A stretch of 64,000 nt of DNA, from assembly GCA_035519675.1 (NCBI GenBank), contig DATIWB010000022.1, positions 1 through 64,000 of the forward strand, written 5' to 3'. This document shows, piece by piece, positions 23,230-31,469 of the stretch. How positions within the stretch are numbered: the first letter of the stretch is position 1; every line of letters begins with the position of its first letter. Below the pieces are notes generated by a model. That model was not told where the DNA came from. It was given only the letters and a program-made list of their open reading frames with translations, and ran no database searches. A program made the translations under genes and the position numbers. This DNA comes from RPRB01 sp035519675 (lineage in GTDB: Bacteria; Myxococcota; Myxococcia; Myxococcales; Myxococcaceae).

Positions 23230-25710
23230 TTAGAAGGAGTTGCCGATCGTGAACTCGAAGAGGACTGGGTCGTCGATCGGTCGTCTGGTGAGTGGAATGC
23301 CCCACTCGAATCGTAGCGGACCGACCGGGGAGAACCAGCGAATCCCGAAACCCACCGACCAGAACAGTCCCAGCGGAAGTGAGTGTTGTTTGTCTTCGAA
23401 GAAGCTGGCATCCACGGCGAACGCGTTGCCGGCGTCGGCGAAGACCACGCCCTTGACCCCGACCTTGGGCACGATGGGGAACTCGAGCTCGAGGTTGAGC
23501 ACGAACTGCTTGTTGCCACCGACCACGAAGGCGGTCACCGGGCAGTCGGGCCGGTTGCAGGTGGGCACCAGGATGGTGGGGGAGATCGAGCTCAGCGAGT
23601 AGCCGCGGATGGTGTTGATGCCGCCCAGGTAATAGAGCTCCGAGACCGGCAGCCGGCGGCTCTGATCGAGGTTGGCGATGTAGCCGATGGTGGTGTTGGT
23701 CTTGAACACCATCCCCAGGGGCAGCGGGAAGTAGAAGCGGGAGAAGAGCGTGTAGCGCGCGTAGTTCAGGGTCCCGCCGAGGAAGTCCGGGGCGAACTCC
23801 GCCGAGGCGAACTGGTAGAACCCCTTGGTGGGGAACAGCCGGTTGTCGCGCCGGTCCCAGGCGAGGGTGAAGCGCACCGCGGAGGTGATCTGCGTGCCGG
23901 TGCGGAAGCGGCCATAGAGCGGCGTGGTGTTGGTGTTGATCACCCCCGCATTCGGGCCGGTGCCGGTGCCCCCCGGCGACGCCTCGACCCACTCCCGGGT
24001 GTACCCAACGCTGGCGATGAGATCGTCCCAGATGTGGTAGCCCAGCCCCACCGAGCCGCCCAGCGCCTGACGGGTGAAGTCGAACTGGTCGATCTGGGTC
24101 CGGTAGATGTCGAAGGAGAAGATCCAGTCGCTGTCGAAGAAGTACGGGTCGTAGAACGACAGCTGGATCAGCTGCCGCAGGCTGCTGAGCTGGGCGGAGA
24201 TGGAGACGGTCTGCCCCCACCCGAGGAAGTTGTTCTGGGTGACCTGGGCGGTGAAGATGAAGCTCTCCACCGAGCTGAAGCCGAAGCCCACCTGGAAGCT
24301 GCCGGTGCTCTTCTCCTTCACCTCGACCGTGACCACCACGTGGGTGTCGTCGCGGCCGGGCTTGTAGGTGATCTCCACCGTCTCGAAGAAGCCGAGCGCG
24401 GTGACCCTTTCCTTGCTCCGCCGCAGGCCGCTGCCGGAGAAGAGGTCCCCCTCGTAGATCCGCAGCTCGCGCCGGATGACCTTGTCCCGGGTCTTGGTGT
24501 TCCCGGTGATCTCGATCCGGTCGATGGTCTGCAGCTTCCCCTTCTCCACCCGGAAATCGAGCGCCACGGTCCTCTCCTGAGGATTGACCGAGGTCTCGGG
24601 GTTGAAGTTGGCGTAGGCGTAGCCCTGGTCCTGGTAGATGTCGGCCAGCGACTGGTCGTCCTTCAGGACCTTGGCCCGGCTGAAGTAGTCGCCCCGGCGC
24701 GACTCGAGCACCGCGAACAGCCGGTCCTTGGGGACGATGAGATCTCCCGAGAAGTCGATGCTCGAGATGCGGTACTGCTCGCCCTCGGTGATCTTCACCG
24801 TGATGTAGATCAACCGCTTGTCGGGCGAGAGCGCGACGGTGGGCTTCTCCACCTTCACGTTGAGGAAACCGCGGTCGTAGTAGGCGGCCTCGATGATCGC
24901 CAGATCCCGCTGGAAGGCCTCCTCGCGGAAGGTGCCCTCCCCGGTGAGGAATCCGAAGAAGTTCCCCTCGCGGGTGATCATCAGGGCCTTGAGGTCGTCG
25001 GCCGAGACCTTGTCGGTGCCGATGAGGTTCACCTGCTTCACCATCACCTTGGCGTGCTCGTTGATGACGAACACCACGTCGGCCTGGTTGGTGCCCTGGA
25101 CGGGGACGACCTTGTGGGTGACCTCGGCGAGGAAGAAGCCCTTCTCGACGTACTTCTCCTGGATCTTCTTGACGTTCCGCCTCACCGCGTCCAGGTCGAG
25201 GATCTGGTACGGCTTGAGGTCGATGACGTCTTTGAAGTCGTCCTTGTTGAGCTCCTCGTTTCCCTGCAGGAGCCACTGGCGGATCGACGGACGCTCCACC
25301 ACCCGCACCACGTAGGCGATGCCCCCGGCCGGGAGCCGCTGGGTGAGCAGCTGGATGTCCTGGAAATAGCCCAGGCTCCAGAGCGACTGGACGTCGGCCC
25401 CGGTGAGCGTGGGGTCGAACGGGCGGCCCACCTTGTTCTTCAGCGCGCGCTTGATGACCTCCGGCTCGACCCGCCGGTTCCCCTCGATCCGCACCTCGGT
25501 GATGACGTCGGAGTCGCTGGCCGCGGGGACATCGGCCTGGATCGCCGCGCCCGGGGTACCGGCGTCGGGCGCAGCGAGGCTCTCCGGGGCGGCCGGCGCG
25601 AGGGTCCCCCCGTCGACTTCCTGACCGCGCGAGGCGGCGGGGAGGACGAGCGCGAGCAGGGCGGCGGCCAGGAGCCAGGTGGCGGTCGTCTTGCGTGCGG
25701 AAACGTTCAA
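23230..25710 (-). CDS. bamA: Outer-membrane protein assembly factor BamA
   Basis: Core of the complex that folds beta-barrel proteins into the outer membrane. About 826 residues: signal peptide (TWLLAAALLALVLPAASRGQ), an Ala/Pro-rich linker, five POTRA-type repeats to about residue 440 (for example VITEVRIEGNRRVEPEVIKRAL at the first), then a 16-strand Omp85 barrel with the RGYSLSSISP motif and a terminal Phe. The TTG at 25710 is chosen because the open frame upstream overlaps a promoter and would not be transcribed; no ideal ribosome site is seen, so the start is uncertain. Confidence 0.95.
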   Translation of the reverse strand: MNVSARKTTATWLLAAALLALVLPAASRGQEVDGGTLAPAAPESLAAPDAGTPGAAIQADVPAASDSDVITEVRIEGNRRVEPEVIKRALKNKVGRPFDPTLTGADVQSLWSLGYFQDIQLLTQRLPAGGIAYVVRVVERPSIRQWLLQGNEELNKDDFKDVIDLKPYQILDLDAVRRNVKKIQEKYVEKGFFLAEVTHKVVPVQGTNQADVVFVINEHAKVMVKQVNLIGTDKVSADDLKALMITREGNFFGFLTGEGTFREEAFQRDLAIIEAAYYDRGFLNVKVEKPTVALSPDKRLIYITVKITEGEQYRISSIDFSGDLIVPKDRLFAVLESRRGDYFSRAKVLKDDQSLADIYQDQGYAYANFNPETSVNPQERTVALDFRVEKGKLQTIDRIEITGNTKTRDKVIRRELRIYEGDLFSGSGLRRSKERVTALGFFETVEITYKPGRDDTHVVVTVEVKEKSTGSFQVGFGFSSVESFIFTAQVTQNNFLGWGQTVSISAQLSSLRQLIQLSFYDPYFFDSDWIFSFDIYRTQIDQFDFTRQALGGSVGLGYHIWDDLIASVGYTREWVEASPGGTGTGPNAGVINTNTTPLYGRFRTGTQITSAVRFTLAWDRRDNRLFPTKGFYQFASAEFAPDFLGGTLNYARYTLFSRFYFPLPLGMVFKTNTTIGYIANLDQSRRLPVSELYYLGGINTIRGYSLSSISPTILVPTCNRPDCPVTAFVVGGNKQFVLNLELEFPIVPKVGVKGVVFADAGNAFAVDASFFEDKQHSLPLGLFWSVGFGIRWFSPVGPLRFEWGIPLTRRPIDDPVLFEFTIGNSF

Positions 25711-25746
25711 CCTCGTCGAGGAGCGGCGGCCGTTGGAAGGGCGCGC

Positions 25747-25776
25747 ACTGTAGGAGAGGGAGGCGGACCGGGACAA
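25747..25776 (-). promoter_or_regulatory. Candidate promoter for bamA-pnt
   Basis: Minus strand: TTGTCC (25776-25771), 18 bp, TACAGT (25752-25747), about 37 bp upstream of the chosen bamA start and 13 bp after the lolD stop at 25789 on this strand. It would allow bamA to be expressed apart from lolC/E-lolD. Confidence 0.45.
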
Positions 25777-25788
25777 TGGTGAAAAGCT

Positions 25789-26463
25789 CTACGCCGGCTC
25801 GACCTTGCCCCCTGCGAGCCGCAATCTCCGCGGCATCGAACGGGCCAGCGCCTCGTTGTGGGTCACCACCACGGCCGTGATGCCCAGGTCGCGGTTCACC
25901 TCGCGCAACACCTGATGGATGCCCTCGCCGGTCACCGGGTCGAGGTTGCCAGTGGGCTCGTCGGCCAGGAGCAGCGCCGGCTCGAGCACCAGCGCCCGCG
26001 CCAGCGCCACCCGCTGCGCCTCCCCACCCGACAGCTCGCCCGGGCGGTGATCCACCCGGGCGCCCAGCCCCACCCGCTCCAGGAGTTCCCGGGCGCGCCG
26101 GAGGGCGGCCGAGCGCTCCATCCGCTGCACCAGCGCGGGGATGGCCACGTTCTCCAGCGCGGTGAACTCCGGGAGCAGGTAGTGGCTCTGGAAGACGAAT
26201 CCCACAGTCCGGTTGCGGAAGCGGGCCAGGTCGGCATCCGCCAGCGCGAGCACGTCCACGCCGTCCACCGCCATCGTCCCCGCCACCGGCGCGTCCAGCG
26301 TGCCGAGGACGTGGAGGAAGGTGCTCTTGCCCGAACCCGAGGCGCCCACCAGGCTGACCAGCTCGCCGCGCTCGATGTCCAGCGACAGGCCGCGCAGAAC
26401 GTCGATGCGCGCCCCGTGCAGCCAGTAACTCTTGGACAGCTCGCGGATCTCCACGAAGGCCAC
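25789..26463 (-). CDS. lolD: Lipoprotein-releasing ATPase LolD
   Basis: ATPase of the LolCDE complex that extracts lipoproteins from the inner membrane for delivery to the outer membrane. 224 residues: Walker A VGASGSGKST (about 40-49), SHYLLPEFTALENVAIP typical of the LolD/MacB subgroup, signature ELSGGEAQRVALARALV and Walker B LLLADEPTGNLD. GTG start 8 bp after the permease gene, with which it pairs. Confidence 0.95.
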   Translation of the reverse strand: MAFVEIRELSKSYWLHGARIDVLRGLSLDIERGELVSLVGASGSGKSTFLHVLGTLDAPVAGTMAVDGVDVLALADADLARFRNRTVGFVFQSHYLLPEFTALENVAIPALVQRMERSAALRRARELLERVGLGARVDHRPGELSGGEAQRVALARALVLEPALLLADEPTGNLDPVTGEGIHQVLREVNRDLGITAVVVTHNEALARSMPRRLRLAGGKVEPA

Positions 26464-26471
26464 GGGTCGCC

Positions 26472-28814
26472 CTACTCTCCCTTCAGCCCTTCCACCGGCT
26501 CGACGCGCGAGGCGCGCAGCGCGGGGTAGATCGACGCCAGGTAGGTCACCAGGATCGCGATGAGCACGGTGAGCGCGGTCTGCAGCGGCTCGACCTTCAC
26601 CGGCAACGAGGGGATGTAATAGACCTCCGGGTCCAGCCGGAGCCCCACCTTCTCGATGAAGAGGCACCAGGCCAGGCCGGAGATCAGCCCCAGGAGCCCT
26701 CCGGCCACGCCGATCTGCAGCCCCTCGGCGAGGAAGATCTTCACGATGCCGCCCTGGGGAACGCCCAGGGCCTTGAGGACCGAGATCTCCTTCCGCTTCT
26801 CCAGCACCAGCATGGTCACCGTGGCCACGATGAGCCCCGCGGCGACCACCACGATGATGGAGAGGATGATGCCCATCACCAGCTTCTCCAGCCGCAGCGC
26901 GGAGAAGAGGTTGCGGTTCATCTCCCCCCAGTCCTTGGTGCGGTAGGGGTACCCCTCCAGGGTGTTGAGCACGGTCGAGGCGATGCGCCGGGCGTCGTCC
27001 ACGTCCTTGACCTTGAGCTCGACTCCCGTGGCCCCGGGGATGCCGAAGAAGGACTCGGCCGCCTGGAGGCCGACGTAGACGAACTTCGAGTCGTACTCGA
27101 ACATTCCCGTGTAGAAGATGCCGGCCACCCGGAAGGCCTTCGACTTGGGGATGGGCCCCGACGGGCCCATGCCGCCCCCGAGGGGCGAGACCACGGTGAC
27201 CGGGTCCCCCACCAGGACGCGAAGACTCGCCGCCAGCTCCCGGCCGAGCAGGATGCCGGGGAGCGGCGGACCCGCCGGGCTCTCCTTCGGCATCTGGATG
27301 ACGTCGTCGTCCTTGGGCCGGTCCATCTTGTAGCGGGTGCGCACCGGGATGTCCTCGGGGTGCGCCAGCCAGCGGATGTCGCCGCCGGGCAGGACGTTCT
27401 TGGGGAGATCCGTCACCTGGCCGGTGGTGGCCGGGTCGACGCCCTTGATGATCGCCCCGTCCACGTTGGCCTCGCTGGCCACCATCACCTGCCCGAGAAG
27501 GAACGGGGTCTCGCCGATGACGCCGGGGACCTGGGCGACCTTCTTCATCACCTCCGGGTACTCGGGCATCCCGGCCTGGGGGTCGCCGTACTTGAGCACC
27601 ACCACGTGGGCGTTGGTGCCGAGGATCTTCTTCTGGAGGTCGACCTCGAAGCCGCTCATCACGCTGAGGACGATGATCAGCGCCATCACCCCCACCCCCA
27701 CCCCGCCCACGCTTAGCGCGGTCATCATCTCGGTGGGGGACTGGCTCCGCTGCTGCGCCTCGTGCAGCGCCTTGGCCGCCGCCAGCGGGTCGCGCCGCCC
27801 CAGCTCGCGGATGCGCGTCCGCTCCACCGCCGCGTCCGCTGCGCGGAGGATGCCCAGGACGATGAGCGGGGGGATGATGCCCAGCAGCAGCACCACCAGG
27901 CCCCCGAGCAGCAGGCGCGGGCGGAAGACGTGAACGTGACGGCGGGCGACGAACAGCTCGAACCCGGTGCGCACGTCGAGGCGGCCCGAGGCGTTGGCCA
28001 CGAACCCGGTGAGGATGCCCAGGGTGAGGGCCAGGACCAGCAGGCTGAAGACCAGCCAGTACCCGAGCTCGGGCCGGCCCAAGAGATTCGCCAGGTAGAT
28101 GATCTCCCGGAACCTCGGACCCAGCGTCGCGTCGAGCGCCGGGACCGACGGGAGCACGGTGAGCAGCGCCGGCAGCGGCACCCCGAGGTAGAGGACGGCG
28201 ATGGTCGCCTCGGGTGCGGAGAGCTTGCGCGCTCGCGCCGCCCCGACGAAGCCGCCGACGAACGCCACCCCCGCCGCGGCGGTGAGCGCCACGCCGAAGG
28301 CCGCCGGCGGACCCCATCCCACCCCACGCGAGGCGGAGGCCAGAGCGGTCTGGAGCAGCACCAGGACCAGCTCGGCCCCGAGGATGCCCACCCCGTACGC
28401 CGCCAGGGTGCCGAGGTGGAAGTCGCGCCAGCCGGCCAGCGGCAACGACAGCCCCGACCCGGCCGCCTCGGCGACCGAAGGCTCGGCCTCGGGCCTGCGC
28501 GCGCTCCCGAGCGCCACCAGCGCCCACCCGACGAGCCAGACCGCCGCGGCCGGACCGAGCAGCCAGGCTCCGGGGCCGGGCGCCGCCGCCCGCCGGGCCT
28601 CGAGCACGCCCTTCACCGCGCCCACCAGCGGCCCCCAGCCGAACGCGTCCAGGCCGAGCCGGGCCAGCACCGGTCCCCAGGCCCCGAGGCGCCCCAGCTC
28701 CACCCCCGCCAGCACCGCACCGCTGAGGACCAGCGCCGCGCCCACGCCACGGAGCACCCACCGGGCGCGGGGCCGGGCGGGGGCCACGACGCCGAGGGCG
28801 AGCGGCTGATCCAT
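26472..28814 (-). CDS. lolC: LolC/LolE-type permease with large N-terminal membrane extension
   Basis: 780 residues, nearly twice the usual ~410. The C-terminal ~495 residues are LolC/E-like: GFELFVARRH (284-292), LSVGGVGVGVMALIIVLSVMSGFEVDLQKKILG in two parts around 367-399, a periplasmic domain, and three final helices ending YPALRASRVEPVEGLKGE. The first ~283 residues hold about six extra hydrophobic helices (roughly 19-41, 83-105, 134-158, 168-192, 202-224, 251-273) that I do not recognise, and a further ~75-residue insert with one helix separates FVARRH from the conserved SVGGV helix. Only one permease gene is present, so it probably forms a homodimer with LolD. Start overlaps the lysS stop (TGATG). 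Confidence 0.85.
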   Translation of the reverse strand: MDQPLALGVVAPARPRARWVLRGVGAALVLSGAVLAGVELGRLGAWGPVLARLGLDAFGWGPLVGAVKGVLEARRAAAPGPGAWLLGPAAAVWLVGWALVALGSARRPEAEPSVAEAAGSGLSLPLAGWRDFHLGTLAAYGVGILGAELVLVLLQTALASASRGVGWGPPAAFGVALTAAAGVAFVGGFVGAARARKLSAPEATIAVLYLGVPLPALLTVLPSVPALDATLGPRFREIIYLANLLGRPELGYWLVFSLLVLALTLGILTGFVANASGRLDVRTGFELFVARRHVHVFRPRLLLGGLVVLLLGIIPPLIVLGILRAADAAVERTRIRELGRRDPLAAAKALHEAQQRSQSPTEMMTALSVGGVGVGVMALIIVLSVMSGFEVDLQKKILGTNAHVVVLKYGDPQAGMPEYPEVMKKVAQVPGVIGETPFLLGQVMVASEANVDGAIIKGVDPATTGQVTDLPKNVLPGGDIRWLAHPEDIPVRTRYKMDRPKDDDVIQMPKESPAGPPLPGILLGRELAASLRVLVGDPVTVVSPLGGGMGPSGPIPKSKAFRVAGIFYTGMFEYDSKFVYVGLQAAESFFGIPGATGVELKVKDVDDARRIASTVLNTLEGYPYRTKDWGEMNRNLFSALRLEKLVMGIILSIIVVVAAGLIVATVTMLVLEKRKEISVLKALGVPQGGIVKIFLAEGLQIGVAGGLLGLISGLAWCLFIEKVGLRLDPEVYYIPSLPVKVEPLQTALTVLIAILVTYLASIYPALRASRVEPVEGLKGE

Positions 28815-30328
28815 CAGCGCTTCTCGGGCTTGAGCAGGGGAAAGAGGATGACGTCGCGGATGGAGGGCGAGTCGGTGAGGAGCATCGCCAGCCGGTCCAC
28901 GCCCAGGCCCTCCCCCCCGGTGGGGGGCATGCCGTGCTCGAGGGCCCGGATGTAGTCCTCGTCGTAGTCCATCGTCTCGGTGGCCCCTCTCCGCTTGGCC
29001 TCCAGCTGGGCCTCGAAGCGCCCCTTCTGGTCCAGCGGGTCGTTCAGCTCGCTGAACCCGTTGGCGATCTCCCGGCCGACGATGAACAGCTCGAACCGGT
29101 CGGCGATTTCAGGCCGGGTGTCGTTCCGGCGGGCCAGGGGGCTGATCTCGGTGGGGAACTCGGTGACGAAGGTGGGCTGGACCAGCCGGGACTCCACCCC
29201 GTGCTCGAAGAGCACCGCCAGCATCGCGCCCGGTCCGAACGATTCCAGATGATTGCGCTCGCCCTCGGGGAGCTTGTGGCCGATCTCCGAGCGGAGCCGG
29301 TCGGCGTCCTCGAGGTCGGAGTCGCTCAGCGCCGGGAAGGCCCGGCGGACCGCCTCGGCCATGGGGAGCCTCGGCCAGGGCGGGGTGAAGTCGAGGGTCT
29401 GGCCCTGGTAGGTGACCTTCATCGAGCCGGTCACCCGCTCGGCTGCCCCGGAGAGCATCTCCTCGGTCTCGACCATGAGATCTTCGTAGGTGGCGTAGGC
29501 CTGGTACCACTCCAGCATCGTGAACTCGGGGTTGTGCCGGGTGCTGATGCCCTCGTTCCGGAAGTTGCGGTTGATCTCGTAAACCCGCTCCAGCCCGCCC
29601 ACGACGAGTCGCTTGAGGTACAGCTCCGGGGCGATGCGCAGGTAGAGGGGGAGGTCGAGCGCGTTGTGGTGGGTGGTGAAGGGCCGTGCCGCCGCCCCGC
29701 TCACCAGGCTGTGCATCATCGGCGTCTCGACCTCGACGAAGCCGCGGGCGTCGAGGAACTCGCGCAGGTAGCGGACCAGCGCCGTCCGCTTGAGGAAGAC
29801 CTCCTTCACCTCGGGGTTGGAGACCAGGTCCAGGTAGCGCTGGCGGTAGCGCCTCTCCACGTCCGCCAGGCCGTGCCACTTCTCCGGCGGCGCCCGGAGC
29901 GCCTTGGTGAGCGGCAGGTACTCGGTCGCGGCGAGGGTGAGCTCGGAGGTCTTGCTCCGGAACAGGGTCCCCTTCACTCCCACGAAGTCGCCCAGATCGG
30001 TGAGCTTGAAGCGCTCGAACTGGTCGCCGAGGGCGTCCTTCTTCACGTGGACCTGAAGCTCGCCGCTCCGGTCGCGCAGCTTGATGAACGCCGCCTTGCC
30101 GAAGCTGCGGAGCGCCACCACCCGGCCGGCGATGGTGTAGGTCGGCCGCGTCCCCTCGAGCTGCTCGGCGGTGTCCGAGGCATGCTTCCGGGTGATGTCG
30201 CCCGCGAGGTCGGCCGGGCGGAAGCCATTGCCGAACGGATTGCTCCCCAGGGCGCGCCAGCGCTCGGCCTTCTCCAGCCGCTGCGCGTAGAGCTCGTGCT
30301 CCTTCGCCGATTCGCTGTCGTCGCTCAC
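28814..30328 (-). CDS. lysS: Lysine-tRNA ligase, class II
   Basis: Charges tRNA-Lys. 504 residues, the usual length: N-terminal OB-fold anticodon domain (about 60-165), then the class II core with motif 2 FRNEGISTRHNPEFTMLEWYQAY and motif 3 near GEGLGVDRLAMLLTDS at the C terminus. The stop overlaps the permease start by 1 nt. Lies 17 bp after prfB; lysS with prfB is a common bacterial pair. Confidence 0.97.
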   Translation of the reverse strand: MSDDSESAKEHELYAQRLEKAERWRALGSNPFGNGFRPADLAGDITRKHASDTAEQLEGTRPTYTIAGRVVALRSFGKAAFIKLRDRSGELQVHVKKDALGDQFERFKLTDLGDFVGVKGTLFRSKTSELTLAATEYLPLTKALRAPPEKWHGLADVERRYRQRYLDLVSNPEVKEVFLKRTALVRYLREFLDARGFVEVETPMMHSLVSGAAARPFTTHHNALDLPLYLRIAPELYLKRLVVGGLERVYEINRNFRNEGISTRHNPEFTMLEWYQAYATYEDLMVETEEMLSGAAERVTGSMKVTYQGQTLDFTPPWPRLPMAEAVRRAFPALSDSDLEDADRLRSEIGHKLPEGERNHLESFGPGAMLAVLFEHGVESRLVQPTFVTEFPTEISPLARRNDTRPEIADRFELFIVGREIANGFSELNDPLDQKGRFEAQLEAKRRGATETMDYDEDYIRALEHGMPPTGGEGLGVDRLAMLLTDSPSIRDVILFPLLKPEKR

Positions 30329-30345
30329 TGTCCTGGAACCCTCTC

Positions 30346-31465
30346 CTACTCCGGAACGCCGCGGTTGGGGTTCTTCACCCCCAGCAGCTGGGCGGTGACG
30401 AAGTCGTCCAGCTCCCCGTCCAGCACCTTGTCCACGTTGCCGGTCTCCACCCCGGTCCGGAGGTCCTTCACCAGCCGGTAGGGGGCGAGCACGTAGCTGC
30501 GGATCTGCGAGCCGAAGGCGATGTCCTTCTTCTGCGACTCGGCCTCGTCGCGGGCCTGGTTGCGCTTCTGGATCTCGAGGTCGTAGAGCCGCGAGCGGAG
30601 GATCTTCCAGGCCATGTCGCGGTTGGCGTGCTGGCTGCGCTCGTTCTGCATCGCCACGGTGATGCCGGTGGGGACGTGGGTGAGCCGGACCGCGGACGAG
30701 GTCTTGTTGACCTTCTGGCCCCCCGCCCCGCTCGCCCGGTAGACGTCGACCCGGACGTCCTTCTCCGGGATGTCGATGACGATGTCGTCGTCCACCTCGG
30801 GGTAGACGGTGACCGAGGCGAAGGACGTCTGGCGGCGGGCATTGGCGTCGAAGGGGCTGATGCGGACCAGGCGGTGCACCCCGTTCTCCGCCTTGAGGTA
30901 CCCGTAGGCGTTCTCGCCGGTGACCTTGATCGACACGTTCTTCAGGCCCGCCTCCTCGCCGGCCACGAAGTCGTTGATCTCCACCGTCCAGCCCTTCGAC
31001 TCCGCGTAGCGGGTGTACATGCGCAGCAGCATCGCCGCCCAGTCCATGGACTCGGTGCCGCCGGCCCCGGCGTTGATCTCCATGTAGGCGTTGGCCTGGT
31101 CGTTCTCGCCGGAGAGCATCCGCTGCAGCTCGAGCCGCTCGACCTGGTGCTCGACGCCGTCGAGCGAACCCTCGGCCTCGGCCCGGGTGGCGTCGTCACC
31201 GGCCTCGGCGGCCAGCTCGAGCAAGGTGCGAGCGTCGTCCAGCGCCCGCTCCACGCGCTCGAAGCCCTCCGCCTGCGCCACCAGGCCCGCCTTTTCCTTC
31301 AGCAAGCCCTGCGCCTTCACCTGGTCGTTCCAGAAATCGGGCTGGCCCGCGTCCCGGTCGATCAGCGCGATGCGTGACCGCTTGCGTTCGAGGTCAAAGA
31401 TGCCCCCGGAGCGCGTCCAGGCGCGCCTGCAGAGAGCTGATTCGTTCCGTGGCGTCGATGGGCAT
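30346..31465 (-). CDS. prfB: Peptide chain release factor 2, with programmed +1 frameshift
   Basis: Terminates translation at UGA and UAA. The gene is in two frames: ATG 31465 begins MPIDATERISSLQARLDALRGHL, then an in-frame TGA (31396-31394) follows CTT; shifting +1 reads LDLERKRSR and continues for 349 residues to the end, 372 in all. The tripeptide anticodon SPF and the GGQ motif (GAGGQKVNKTSS) are intact, so the gene is functional rather than broken. Autoregulation: low RF2 favours the shift. Followed by lysS; lnt lies 4 bp upstream. Confidence 0.96.
31392..31408 (-). promoter_or_regulatory. prfB programmed +1 frameshift site
   Basis: Minus strand: GGGGG, then CATCTTTGAC, which keeps all parts of the canonical site: a Shine-Dalgarno-like G run three bases before the CTT slippery codon, the TGA stop and a following C that makes termination slow. 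It differs from E. coli at one base in the spacer (CAT for TAT). Confidence 0.95.
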
Positions 31466-31469
31466 GGCG

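Noticed and set aside
22097..25276. A frame running from bamA antisense/other frame into pntAA giving a 1059-residue product
   Set aside because: Only the last 372 residues are PntAA; the remainder is an out-of-frame reading of bamA. The true start is the ATG at 23215 with AGGAGG upstream.
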